From NCBI RefSeq assembly GCF_032884065.1, contig NC_088881.1:2476001-2540000 (forward strand): a stretch of DNA of 64,000 nt, in the 5' to 3' direction. Positions 34,600 through 47,430 of this stretch are shown here, one piece after another. The first letter of the stretch is position 1; every line of letters begins with the position of its first letter. A program made the translations under genes and the position numbers. Source of the stretch: Artemia franciscana. Its lineage: Eukaryota > Arthropoda > Branchiopoda > Anostraca > Artemiidae. The notes below the pieces were generated by a model that saw only the letters and a program-made list of their open reading frames with translations, searched no databases and was not told the origin of the DNA.

Positions 34600-37220
34600 A
34601 ATTATGACATTTCCATCTCTGGCACAAAACAGAAAAAAAAGATTTTTCCAATATGTCCATGAAAAAAGGTGTTGGCTGTCAAGTTCTTTAAAAACGCATC
34701 TCATTCAGATGCAGCGGTCCTTGTCTTTGAACATTAGATAATTTTGGCAAAGAGTCTAACTTTAGTGTAAAAAGCGAAGGTTCACTAAGGAATAGCCCTT
34801 CTAATATACAAAACCATTTCTTTTTGTTATAAGTTCTATTGTCGCTCATTACTTTCAGTTGAAAAAACGGTACTTTGTACTATTCAGTAGCCTACACACT
34901 CGAGATGTGAAGTTTGGTTAATCCTAACGAAATATTTCAAAATAGGATGAAAATAACAGTACTTTAGTAACAAAATTATGAAAACTGCAACAACGAATTA
35001 TTGTATGGGGACCACACAGAACGCATTATATTAGATTTAATTATATTATATTAAAAATTTAATAAGAATATACCTACAACGTAGATTTCTAGTGAGCCTA
35101 AGTGAATTTTCTTGGGATACTGACAGGTAAAAACCGGTTATTGTCTTACCTGTAGATCCACATTCTCAAGTGTGTACCAATACACAAGTACCAATAAACT
35201 TGTTTTGTTTTTAATTTCAATTCTGATTGTTATTCAAATCATGCCAGGAAATCCCCTTCCCCTCGTCCCCATTGCAAAAAAGTCCGCTGGAAAATTTCCC
35301 CAGAAATATTTCTCCCACGAGAGATTTTTCTCGTGGGGTAACGTGTTACTTGAACCATTAGTAAGAAATTGACCCTCATCGTCAACTATTAGTTTCAGGC
35401 TCGTATTATTTCTTCCTAGAAAAACTTTTATCATCATATTTTCATCATCAGTAGGATTCTTTAACAGCTTTTCTGAATATAAATTTTAGCTCCAGTTATC
35501 TTTGGGAAAAACAAAGATTTTTCCAAAACTTCCATGAAAAAAGGTGTTACCTGTAACGGGTAACGTAACGGTTAACCATTAGTAAGAAGTTCACCCCCAT
35601 CGTCAACTATTAGTTTCAGGCTCGTATTATCTTTGAGCACTAACTTCTATGGATATGCTACTCTCGCATATCCACCATCATAAGAGTTGAATCTTTTCGA
35701 TGCTCCAAAGGATTTTAATCTCTCACTGCCATGACAACGCAGGCTTACATTTCCAATAAGGTCTCCATTAATGCTAGTTTCATAGTTCAAATATTTGTCT
35801 TTGTCAGTATTCAACGCAACGATAACTTTATCATTTGCACATACTTTCTTGGAACATTTCATCTTCACTTTTTTTTACTACTTTTCTGTTGTTTATTGGA
35901 TCACTTGCCCAAACTCTGCAAGCTATGGAAAGACCTCTGAATCAAATTTAGATGTCTGACCACCCAAACTAAAAACATTTATAATAGACGAGACAAGGTC
36001 CTCCTTTATGGCATCGAACGGCCTTAACATTATAACTTTTGACACTCAAGGGTAGATCCAAAGGATGATCTTTAGGGGATTATCCTGTAAGGTATTGAAT
36101 CCCCTTAAACTAGCAGCAGGGTTTGAAAACGGAAGATAGCATAGCATGAATCTTTTACAAATTATAATTTTGTTTTTTTAAATACGATCAGGATGACATT
36201 TTAAATAAAGGAATTAATTATTTTAGGTCTTTTCCGCTTCCTTGTAAGGCCTCGACATTACAAGTATCTACTTAAGATGCAACGACAGACCGGCAACATC
36301 TTCCTTGAGCCCAGATAACGAAAATAAACAATTTTTGACATTTTTAATGATGTATCGCTAATAAAAGTTTTTTTCTGTCTGGATTATTTTTTCCTTTTAT
36401 TTTTAGTCAAGGTTAAATACCTTCAAATAAAGATTGTCGATGAGTAGTCCTAAGCCTAGATGAGACCGAAAGTTGGACCCAGCGAAAATGAGAGTTTCTT
36501 TTCCGAAGGCAGTGAGGGGGAATATGTGCTTATTGATTTACGTGTTTGATCCATAAGATAGAATTTGTTCGGATAAGGCTTTAACTAGCCGAGATTAACC
36601 GAATTTACTCTTCATTCAATAAACACGACAAAAATAATATATAAAAGCTTGTTATACAAGGCCGTATCCAGGGGTTGCAGAGGGTTTGAACCCCCCTGAA
36701 AAAACCCTTTCGTAACCCCCCCCCCAAAAAAAAAAACTGTATGCGGCCCTGCTGTTATATATATACACTTTTTCCGTGTTTTTTCTGCATAATCGTGTTA
36801 TTGACGGAATTAGCCAAAAAAATGTAAAAAAGGTTAAAAAACAATTCAAACTCATTTAATTTAAAAGGAATAAATCAGATAAAAACACAAAGACACCTTA
36901 GTCTTATAACTTCAAAAATACGAAAAAAAACATGCAAAAAAGTTAAAAATTTACAATACAAAAGCTAGAAAATTTAAAAGTAAAAAGTTTCTGGGATTCA
37001 AGGGGGGATTTACTTATTCAAGATATCAACTATTTAAGGGTGAAAGTTTCTCTCATATCTTGCAGATAATTTTAATGGGGTAAAAATGGGAATTTTTGTT
37101 GAAGCAGACAAGGGAAGGAAGGCTAAAGGGGCAAAAATTTAATGGTGAAAAAGGAGTTTGTCTGTAAAAATGTTTCTGGGATACTTCTTAAGAAGGGAAT
37201 ACTTACACAGGCTAGTTGCA
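34600..37220. other. Mostly noncoding DNA
   Basis: It contains a 54 bp direct repeat (TCGTCAACTATTAGTTTCAGG at about 35375 and 35600), a hairpin CCCACGAGA/TCTCGTGGG at 35314-35337, and poly-C next to poly-A near 36715. One unexplained short frame is listed separately. No other gene is supported. Confidence 0.4.
35647..35868 (-). CDS. Unrecognised short open frame (73 codons)
   Basis: The composition is ordinary for a soluble protein (MKMKCSKKVCANDKVIVALN, ending SYDGGYARVAYP), in contrast with the low-complexity frames around it. I recognise no family. There is no splice signal or start context that I can defend, so it may be an exon remnant or chance. Confidence 0.2.
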   Translation of the reverse strand: MKMKCSKKVCANDKVIVALNTDKDKYLNYETSINGDLIGNVSLRCHGSERLKSFGASKRFNSYDGGYARVAYP

Positions 37221-37224
37221 CTAT

Positions 37225-38835
37225 CAAACAGTTCGTGGTAACGAACTGTAGTAAGGAGCGACCCGGCTCAATAGTAACCGAAGCTCTAAAAAACGGAGTT
37301 TTGATACTAGTAGTTACATCAAAAGAATTGCATTTTAATGCTGATTTTAAATTTATAAGTTTCATCAAGTTTAGTCTTACCCATCAAAAGTTACGAGCCT
37401 GAGAAAATTTATCTTATTTTAGAAAACAGGGGGAAATATCCCCTAAAAGTCATAGAATATTAACGAAAATCCCACCATCAGATTCAGCGTATCAGAAAAC
37501 CATACTGTAGAGCTTTCAAGCTTCTATCAACAAAAATGTGGAATTTTGTATTTTTTGCCAGAAGACAAATCACGGATGCGTATTTTTTTTCTTTCGTTTT
37601 TTTTTTTTTTTGTTTTTGTTTTTTCCAGGGGTAATCGTATCGACCCAGTTGTCCTGGAATGTCACAAGAGGGCTCAGTCTGACGGAAATTTTAAGTTCTA
37701 GTGCCCTTTTTACGTGACCAAAAAAATTGGAGGGCACCTACACGCACATATTTTCCCCAAAGTCACTGGATCAAAATTTTGAGACAGCTTAGTCGAAAAA
37801 CTAATAAATATGTCTTTGGGGATGACTCACCCCAGTCCCCGGGGAGGGGCTACGAGTTACAAAATTTGACCATTGTTTACATATAGCAATTGTTAATTAT
37901 GAAACGTATAGACGTTTTCAGGAGGACTTTTTCGCATTGGGGCGGGGTGGGTCGCGGGGAAGAGGTAACGCGGGAGAATCTTTCCATGGAGGAATTTTTC
38001 ACGAGGGAAGAGAATTTCCATGAAGGGGGCGCAGGATTTTCTACCATTATTTAAAAAAATGATAAAATAAATAATATTTTTCAACTAGAAGTAATGAGCA
38101 GCATTAAAACTTAAAACGAACATAAAAAATTGCTGTTTTTTCTAAGGCCTTTGTGATTCAGGGGTCATTCTTAAAGATTGGGACAAAATTCAAGCTTCAG
38201 TGTAAAGAACGAGGTATTGACGAGGGGGCGATCCCCCTCATATACGTAATAAAAATACACAAACACAGAAATTTGTTACGTAAGTTAATTCGTAAGGTAA
38301 GTATGTTTATTAGTAACAAAATGTTCATAAAAAAAAAAAAATCTAGTTGCATTTTTAAGCAAACAAAAATTGGAGGGCAACTAGGCTTCCTTGCCCACCC
38401 CCTTTTCTTATCAAAATCGTCCGATCAAAACTATGAGAAAGCCATTTAGCCAAAAAAAAAATAATATTTACATTTCGTTTTAATTATGCATGAGCGGTGA
38501 GCCAAAATCAAAATGTGTAATAATTAAAAAACGTTCAGAAATTAAATAAAAAAACAAGTTTTTTAAGCTGCAAGTAAGGAGCGACATTAAAACTTAAAAC
38601 GAACAGAAATTATTCCGTATATAAAAGGTGGTGGCCCCTCCTCAACCCCTCGCTCTTTACGCTAAAGTTTTTTATTGTTTTAAAAGTAGAGTTTAGAGAA
38701 AGAGTCAAACTTTAGTGTAAAGAGCCAGGCGTTGAGGAGGAGTCTACTCCTTTTATATACGGAATAATTTCTGTTCGTTTTTAAGTTTTAATGTTGCTGC
38801 TTACTTGCAGCTAAAAAAACTCGTTTTTTATTTAA
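37225..38835 (+). mobile_element. R1 repeat, copy f (near full length)
   Basis: This 1611 bp copy runs CAAACAGTTCG to TTTATTTAA, flanked by T on both sides. The central palindrome region is shortened (it jumps from AAACATAAAAAATTGC to the CTAAGGCCTTTG module at about 38120-38150). The 3' palindrome arms are the CTCAACCCCTCGCTC type. Confidence 0.9.
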
Positions 38836-39945
38836 TTCTTCAAGGGACCAAACGACTAGAGGTCGTTTTATCGCCTATTTGTGTGAATTTTAAAACCAAC
38901 AAAAAAGCGAAAGTATTTTGAATTATGTATTGTTTTTACAAGACTTTGCTTGGTTTCTCTGCAGTTGGACAGTGGGAATGGTTACGAGATCGATTGAAAA
39001 GTTATCAAACTTCATTTTATTTCCAGAAATTTTTATTTCTCGAATTTTAATTTTTGAAATATTTATTTCGGTCCATGAGTTCTATTTGTCATAACATCAA
39101 CAAAAAAGACTGACAACTCTAACACCAACCAGTATTATTGATAAGTTTTAATTTCTGTTTGTTTTTTGTTCTTTTTTTTCGATTAATAAATGGAATATTT
39201 ATAAAGCTTAACTCGGTTATCCCATTGAAGAATCAAGATTTTGGCTGCTATTCATATTTTGGAAAAATTCTCCAACTAATTCTAGTAATAAATATATTAT
39301 AGAACTTTTGATAGATGGATTTGGGGATTATTGTTCCAATAAAAGGATTGACAATTTGGATAATTTCGATGCTTCTACAGGGCTGAAACAATTTTGACCC
39401 CTGTCGTGTTACAACAGGACATATTTTGATCACATTTTTATTACTCTACTATTAGAATAATTTGTTATTTTATATTATATTACAGAATATTCTTATATTA
39501 CCCGCAATTCTATTATTAGAAAAATATTGTTTAATATTTAGTTCTAATTGCTTTTTCATTCAAATGCTTGTATTTCGAGCTCCATTACTAAAAAAACCTA
39601 TTTTTGCTATTGAAAAAAAAAAGAAAAAAAAGGTGTGTGAATATTTAATACAGCCACACTTGTTTCCATTTGAGGTCCCCGTGGTTCTGAAACGTTGAAT
39701 GAGGTACTGTCACCTGGTAATGAGGTACTGTTTATTCCTGCTGATCTTCAGTTTTATATGGCTCTTTACTTTTCTTCGAAAACTTTTGCTTCAGATTTGC
39801 CTTTATTATTATTTTTTGTTTGTTTTCAAGTTCAAAAACTTTGTTATTGGTTAGTATTGCAGTTTTAACATTTTCAGCTGAAAAATTAAATACTTGACTG
39901 TAATTTATTAGTTCTTTTTAGTGTCTTTTGATTAATTTCTACATT
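38836..39945. other. Noncoding, nothing recognised
   Basis: A small hairpin AAACGAC/GTCGTTT lies at 38853-38871. The rest is AT-rich with no supported frame. Confidence 0.4.
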
Positions 39946-39949
39946 TCCC

Positions 39950-42900
39950 TTAGCGCTCCCTGAAAGTTCTACGAAACGCCTTTAGCCGTGCCTCAGATAC
40001 GCTCTTTTGAATACCAGAATGCAAATAGTTGTATAGGTTTATTGATTAAGTCTAATATCCTCCTCAACAATCTTTGAAAAATACCCTTAACTATTCCTGA
40101 GATATTGCAGGCGTCCTGTATTGCCAGCATGGATACAAATCGTGTCTTTAAAGTTTCAACTTGATACTCGTGGCTATTTTGAGATCAATATAGATACTCC
40201 CAAGTGCACCCTTTTGAACTTGCTCTGAAATCAAATTGATGCCTTCAGCCCTTTCTAAGATATTGCTGATGCGCCCTTTCGACAATCCACATTCACATCG
40301 CAGGTTTTTAATTTGTTCAGCAACCCCCTCAATAATTACCAAAAGTAATCACAAATAGACATAGTAGTAGCTGCAACCAGTCACAGTCACAAGCTGCCGC
40401 GGTCGGAAATAGTCATATTCGTGGTCGTATTTGCAGATGCAGTAGTAGTAGTATCAGCAGTAGTTTGTGTAGTAGTAGTAGTATTAGTATTAGTAGTATT
40501 AGTAGTAGTAGAAGTGGCCCTGAAAGATTTAAGTTAATATCCTTAGCCCGTTTCTAGGATATTCTGAATACATCTTTCAGCATCTCCCGTAACTTTAACG
40601 GGTATTACGGTTACCCCGTAACTATAACACCTTTAGCTGTTTTGGGTACACTCGCGATCAATTATCCCCTTTTTCGCAATGGTATATCCTGTATACTGAC
40701 AATAGGCAAATTGCTTAATTTTAAACCCTTGCCCCAAAGGCTGTGGAGGGTTCGGTATCATTGAGAGCATAGTTAGTAGACCTTTTGACTATTTTGTAAA
40801 ATGCTTTTTTTAATCATGATCAGGGGGGCATCTAAATATGGTTTGGTGGATAGGGGCTTGCAATCTTCTGGTCACTTCCAAACACCCACCCGAACATAAG
40901 CTGAAAATTTCAGATTAATACCCTAAGCTATTTCTGAGATTATGCTGATGCACCCTTTTGACAACCAGTGTGCAAATAATGTGTTTGTTTAAAATCCCTT
41001 GCGACATTTCCAAAAATAATCGAAAATTTGGTGCTTTAATTTTACATGTAGTGTGTTTTGATTTTGTTCAATACTCCCGCCCCTCCAGAGATTTTTGAAA
41101 GTAATCACAAATACAAGTGGATGCGACTTCAAGCAGCTACCGTCACAAGTAGTCACAGTTGCAGTTGCAGTCACGGCACACACCCGTTAATAAGATATAG
41201 ATAAATTTTTAATAAAAATTTTTGATAAATTATTACATTTTTGATAAATTGGATGCAGGTTGTTTCTTTTGATTTAGCTCAATATGCCCCTCAAAATGTC
41301 TAAGAATTTCAACTCAACATCCTCGGCCTTACCCGACATACCCAGGATGAAATATTCCTACTTTCCCGGTAATAAATCCTCCAAGTGAAAGATGGACTAA
41401 TTGCATAATCTACACTCCTTGTCCCAGGGACTGCGGGGATATGGTGTCACTGGAGGTATAGTTGTAAAAATATGTAACTATTTGAATAAAATGCCTTTTA
41501 AAAATTTTGATTAGTAATAAGGGGGCATCCAAAAGGGTAAGAGGTGAGGGTGCTGGTTTCCCTTCAATCCCTTTTCACCATCCCCCACAACATACCATTA
41601 ATTTTTTAAACTAATACCCTCAGAAGCTCCTTAGATATTACTGTTGTACTTTTTTGACAACCCTCTTGTATGTGTTGATTTGCTTTACAAACCCCTTAAC
41701 ATTTTCTAAAAATTTTACCTTAATACCATTAGCCTTTTGTGAGACCCCTTAATATGCCTTGAAGGCTTGAACTGTATACCCTAACCCGTTCTTATAATAT
41801 TGCAGATACTACTTTTCAATAAATTGGATGCACATAGCATCATTTGAATTAGTTTAGCATTCCCCACATCATTCTTGGAAAGTCTTTGCCTTAATACCCT
41901 TAGCCTTTTCAAACACACCCAGAATCACATTTCCCCCTTTCACTAATGATAAATTATCCATGTAAACAAAAACCAATTGTTTAATTTACAATCCTTGCCA
42001 ATGGGTTTGTGGGGGATGGCATCTCAGAGTCATAGTTACTAGACCTTTTGACTATTTTGAACAAAATTGCTTTTTTAAAATTCTGATCAGTGTTTAGAGC
42101 AGGGGACATCTAAAAGGGGCAAGAAGGGGGCTGGATGTCCTCTTAAGACTCTTTAACGTACCCTGAAAATTTCAACTTAATACCCTCGGCTATTCCTTAG
42201 ATATTGCTGATATACCCTTTTCACAACAAGCATGCACATAGTGTGTTTTAACTTTTTTTTGTTATCCCTCTCAACAGCTAAGGCGAGGGTTTCCTGTCAT
42301 CCCCTGGGCGAAGTATTCTGACTTTTACTCTATTTTTGACAATATGGCTATTTTAGACTTTTGACAGGAGGTTTTCTTAGGAATGGCAGCTAAAAAAGGC
42401 AATGAGAGGGAAAGGGGACTGGGACTGGGTCCAGTTCAACCACTTTTCAACATCCCTCTTAATATCTTTTGAAATTTTCGACTTAATACCCTCAGTCATT
42501 CTAATGATGTTGCAAATCTGCTTTTTCGATAAACTGGATGTACCGAGCGCTTATTTTTTAGTTTAACATACCCCTCAACACTGTCAAAAGTTTCAACATA
42601 TACCCTTAGTCTTTTTGGATACACTCAGAATCAAACATTTCCCTTTTCCCTAATGATAAATTCTGGATGTTAGACAAATAGGCAAATTGCAAAATTTGCC
42701 GTCCTTGCACTGGATCTTTGGGAGGAACGGCCTGGAAGCACAGCTTTTTGACCTTTTGACTAGTTTCAACAAAATTGGTATTTCAGTATTTTGATCAGCG
42801 GTGAGGAAAGGTGCATATAAAATGAGCAAGGGGGCTGGCTGCCCTCCAATTGCTCTTCAAGATCCTCTTGAAATAATCTGAAACTTCCAGCTTAATATAC

Positions 42901-42960
42901 TCGGCCGTTCCTTAGATATTGTCTATATTCTCTTTTGAGAATCAGTTAGCACCAGTTAGG
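39950..42960. repeat. Degenerate long-unit repeat region
   Basis: One phrase set recurs at least six times in changed form: AATACCCT...GC.ATT.CT.AGATATTGC, then a C.CTTTT.GACAA block, GTGCAAATA.TGTGTTT, and TTTGACTATTTT..A.AAAATG...TTTTGATCAG..G. Units are a few hundred bp and heavily diverged. They share phrases with the R1 middle module (GGGACTGCGGGG, TTGACTATTT), so they could be an ancient relative. No proteins are encoded. Confidence 0.5.
40443..40515. repeat. (TAG)n / (GTA)n triplet microsatellite
   Basis: GTAGTAGTAGTATCAGCAGTAG-like triplets run for about 70 bp with point interruptions. Confidence 0.85.
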
Positions 42961-43314
42961 GTGTTCGGTTTGTGATCAATATTCCATTCGGCAATTCTGA
43001 AAACAATTCTATGTTAAAAATTGTCAACAATTTAGTTTATTTGCCTAGTTAGAAGTAATGTTTGTTATTCACATTCAAAAAGGGTCAAAAATGAACAACA
43101 ATTAACTTAACAAATAATTTTTTTTCTCAAGCTAAAGAGTTAAACTGAAACTTATAAAGATCAGAAATTATCGCTTCATAGTTTATGCAACGCTGGAAAG
43201 CTTTGCATAAGCTGGGTCAACTAACCGGACACGTGATATTTCTTTAAATTTGTATAATTCTGAGAAACAATCGCTTTGATAAAACCGAGTATGTTTGAAC
43301 TTTTTTGAGGTTAT

Positions 43315-43584
43315 CAAACAGTTCGTGTTAACGAACTGTAGTAAGGAGTGACCCAGCTCAATAGTAACCGAAACTCTAAAAAATAGAATCTTGGTACCGA
43401 TAGTTACATCAAAAGAATTGCATTTTAATGCTGATTTTAAATATATAATTTTCATTAAGTTTAGACTTACCCTTCAAAAGTTGCGAGCCTGAGAAAATTT
43501 GCCTTATTTTAGAAAAAAGGTGGAAACACCCCCTAAAAGTTGTAGAATCTTAACGAAAATCACACCATCAGATTCAGCGTATCA
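43315..43584 (+). mobile_element. R1 repeat, copy g (5' 270 bp only)
   Basis: It runs from the 5' hairpin to GATTCAGCGTATCA and then ends abruptly. A 28 bp spacer separates it from full copy h in the same orientation. T precedes its 5' end, as in the other copies. Confidence 0.88.
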
Positions 43585-43612
43585 TTTCCTGTAATGCTTT
43601 CATTTGGTCTTT

Positions 43613-45725
43613 CAAACAGTTCGTGGTAACGAACTGTAGTAAGGAGCGACCCGGCTCAATAGTAAACGAAACTCTAAAAAACGGAATTTTGATGCTAAAA
43701 TATACATCAAAAGAATCAGATTTTCATGCTGATTTTAAATATATAAGTTTCACCAAATTCAGTCTTTGTCATCAAAAGTTACGAGCCTGAAAAAATTGGC
43801 CTTATTTTAGAAAATAGGGGAAAACACCCCCTAAAAATCACAGAATCTTAACGAAAATCACACCATCGCATTTGGCATATCAGAGAACCTTGTAGCAAAA
43901 CTTTCAAGCTCCTATCTACAAAAATGTGGAATTTTGTATTTTTTGCCAGAAGACAAATCACGGGTGCGTGTTTATTTGTTGGTTTGTTCTTTGTTTTGTT
44001 TTTTCTTTTCCCCCAGGGGTCATCGTATAGAGCAAATCGTCCTAGAATGTCGCAAGAGGGCTCATTCTAACGGAAATGAAAAAGTTCTAGTGCCCTTTTT
44101 AAGTGACCAAAAAAATTAGAGGGCACCTAGGCCCCCTCCCACGCTCATTTTTTCTCCAAAGTCAACAGATCAAAATTTTGTGATAGCCATTTTTTTCCAC
44201 ATAGCCAAAAACCATAATAACTGAGTCTTCGGGAATGATTTACTCCCCCACAATCCCTGGGGGAGGGGCTGCAAGTTACAAACTTCGACCAGTGTTTACA
44301 TATAATAATGGTTATTGGGAAGTGTACAGTCGTTTTCAGGGGATTTTTGTTTTGGTTTTGGGGGTGGGGTTGAGGGGAGGGGACTATGTGGGAGGATCTT
44401 TCCTTGGAGAAATATGTCATGGGGGAACAGAAATTCAAGGAAAAGGGCGCAGGATTTTCTAAAATTACTATAAAAAAAACAATGAAAAAATAAACAAGGG
44501 AGTTTTTTCAATTGAAATTAAAGAGTAGCATTGAAACTTAAAACGAACAGAGATTATTACACATATGAGGGGCTCTAAAAATACTTTAGCATAAAGAGCG
44601 AGGTATTTAGGAGGAGATGTATGCCTCGCTCTTTATGCTATAGTATTTTTAGTAATTTCAACTATTTATTTTACGGCATTTCTGATTCAGGGGTCATTCT
44701 TAAAGAACTGGGACAAAACTTACGATTTAGTGTAAGGAACGAGGTATTAACGAGGGTACAAACACCCTCATATGCATAATAAAAATTAAAGAATATAAGA
44801 GTTTGTTACGTAAGCTAATTCTTAAGTTACGTATATTTTTTACTAATAAAAATATTCGTTAAAAATTAAAATTTATAGTTGCCTTTTTATATAACGGACG
44901 TCCTAGGAGAGTTAGTGTTAGGACGTCCTAGCCGAGTCGGTTGGTGCGCTGGATTTGGGATCCTTTGTCTGAAAGGACGCCGGTTCGAATCCCAGTGTAC
45001 CCAATTGTTCAGTTTGGGACGGGAGTCAGTGGCGTGACTCTGTAAGCTTAGCCAGAGTCGACCCAGCTTTGAATGGATACCTGGAGAAATCTGGGGAAGG
45101 TAAACAGGAAGGGTGTGCGAAAGCACAGGATGGTTGGCCCCCAACCCCCCATTGCACTTCCTGGCTGGAGGGCCAAGAAACGGAGATCAGCACCGCCGGT
45201 AGGGACTGTAAAGTCTAATGCCGTATCCTTTACCTTTTTTTTATGTAACCGAAAAATTGCATGACAACTAGGCCTCCTTCCCCATCCCTTATTTCTCAAA
45301 ATCGTCTGATCAAAACTAAGAGAAAGCCATTTAGCCAAAAAAGGAATTAATACGCGAATTTCATTTTAGTAATTTATGTGTGGAGAGCCAAAATCAAACA
45401 TGCATTAATTCAAAAACGTTCAGAAATTACATAAAAAAAACTAGTTTTTTTTAACTGAAAGTAAGGAGCGACATTAAAACTTAAAACGAACAGAAATTAC
45501 TCCGTATATGAAATGGATTGTCCCCTCCACAATCCCTCGCTCTTTACGCTAAAGTTTGACTCTTTGCCACAATTCTGCTTTTTAAAACAATTAAAAGCTT
45601 TAGCGTAAAGAGCGAGGGATTGTTGAGGGGACAACCCATTTCATGTACGGAGTAATTTCTGTTCGTTTTAAGTTTTAATGTCGCTCCTTACTTTCAGTTA
45701 AAAAAACTAGTTTTTTTTTATGTAA
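43613..45725 (+). mobile_element. R1 repeat, copy h (full length, with SINE inside)
   Basis: It runs CAAACAGTTCG to TTTATGTAA, 2113 bp including a ~350 bp SINE insertion. Without the SINE it matches copies b, c and i. The 3' palindrome is at about 45440-45715. Directly downstream is the CR1/Jockey-like ORF2 fragment. Confidence 0.9.
44896..45241 (+). mobile_element. tRNA-derived SINE
   Basis: The head has RNA polymerase III promoter boxes: A box TAGCCGAGTCGG (44929-44940) and B box GGTTCGAATCC (44982-44992), at tRNA-like spacing. A ~250 bp non-tRNA body follows, ending in a CCTTTACC plus poly-T tail. The flanks TATATAAC (44888-44895) and TATGTAAC (45242-45249) are a target-site duplication differing at one base, and the R1 consensus has a single such site. 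A GGACGTCCTA direct repeat (44896 and 44921) marks the 5' end. It is not a functional tRNA because it lacks a complete cloverleaf. Confidence 0.85.
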
Positions 45726-45779
45726 TTCCTGTTAAATTCCATCCCATCCTGATTAACGGACCATTCTGCAATTTTATTC

Positions 45780-47430
45780 TTTTTTTCATTTCATTGAATT
45801 GAATTCATAATAAATTGGAAATAGCAAATTACATGGGTGATTATTTTTCGAAAATTGGTAGTGATATACATATTGAAGTGTCTAAAGATGGTGGTGCCGA
45901 CAATCTTAAGATACATCCTTTAAGCATGCAAGATGCGTTTGAATTTTTACCAGGTACTTTTGAAGAGGTTCAAAAAATTTTTTGTGGTCTTAAATCAAAT
46001 TCTTCTGGTGTAGATGGATTGAACCTAAAGGCTTTTAAATTTATTTCTGTGTATATTTTGCCAGTACTGGTTTATTTAATTAATCTGTCAATTGTTAAAG
46101 GCCATTTCCCTTCGGAACTAAAACGGTCAAAAATCATACCTTAAATAGGGGTAGGGACCCCTCGGACCCCTGGAACTGGTGACAGATTTCAAATTTACCT
46201 TTATTTAGTAAAATTAAGGAAAAAGTTATTTATAAGCGATTGTATGGTTCTTTAGATTCGAAGAAAATATTGTATGATGGCCAGTTTGGTTTCTGAAGTA
46301 AACATTCTACTAGTCATGCAGTACAACATCTTTTAAGTTTTGTTGATAAAGCAAGCTCTTGAAAATGATCTGGTTCCTTTAACTGTTTTTGTAGATTTCC
46401 GTAAGGCTTTTGACACTGTTGAATTTAATACTCTTCTAAGTAGACTTAGTGGGCTTGGGCTAGGTAGTACTTGTGTAAAGTGGTTTTCATCGTATTTCCA
46501 TGGCTGCACTATCAAAGTTGCTTTATCAGATATATTAAGCAGAGAGTTCAGTGTTAAGTGTGGAGTGCCTCAGGGTTCCTTGCTGGGACCTCTACTTCAT
46601 CTTATTTACGTTAATTTGGTGGCTTCACATGTTAGAGAGGAGGCACTGACCTCTTTTGTGGACGACACTGCGATAACAGTAATTGGTAGTTGTTTGGTGG
46701 AGGTTGTACATAAGGCTAACTTAGGACTTGAACGTTTACGCAGTTTTACAGTCGATAGTTCACAGCCCTTTAACGAATCTAAAACAAATTACATTATTTT
46801 TAGTAGAACAGGTAGGTTACTTAATGATAATAATAACTTATTTTTTGACATTTACCCACTAAACAAATTTTTAAATTAGGTATTTGGGGTTTTATTTAGA
46901 TAATAATATTAGTTGGAAAAACATTGTAGTGTTATTGGTGCGAAAATGGCTAGGGATGTAGGAATTCTGATACGAGTAGAAAAAATATTTCCATTCAAGA
47001 TTTTAAAAATCATTTATTTGTATTGATTATGGTTGCGTTCATTGGGCCAGCAATTTTTTTCTAATTATAAAGGGATCCAGATTTTGCAAAATAAAAGCAT
47101 TCGATTGATTGCGGACAAAAAAGAGCAGGTTGAATCCAAAACTATTGCTAGCTTTTCCAGGTGTAATGTTTTAAATGTTGGTCAGAATCGTGACTACCAA
47201 GCATCGATTTTTGTATTCCAAAGCATGAAACATATATGCCTTAAATGTTTTCATGATTATTTTTTCCATGAATCAGGAGCACCATAATTATGATACAAAA
47301 AATTTACGACTTTTAAGACATGAAAAAAGAAAAACAGTCAGATCATCATATACGGTTCATAATCTGGGACCTTCTGTTTGGAATAATCTACCGGCTAGAA
47401 TCAGGGAGTCTCTCACTTTATCCTTAGACC
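45780..47430 (+). pseudogene. CR1/Jockey-like non-LTR retrotransposon ORF2, broken
   Basis: Fragments in order are IANYMGDYFSKIGSD, SSGVDGLNLKAFK (RT start), FVDFRKAFDTVEF (motif A), CGVPQGSLLGPLLHLIYVN (motif B), FVDDTAI (motif C, catalytic DD present) and NLGPSVWNNLPARIRES (C-terminal signature of CR1/Jockey-group ORF2). Stops and shifts occur near 46144, 46230-46330 and 46879-47250. The endonuclease half is absent. The ORF is cut at about 47430 by an opposite-strand RTE-like element. Its last codons (EFETKLKIFYLINRF) and 3' tail reappear after 50508. Confidence 0.8.

Noticed and set aside
44921-45002. Functional tRNA gene
   Set aside because: A and B boxes are good, but I cannot draw a full cloverleaf. 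The sequence continues into a SINE body with a tail and target duplication.
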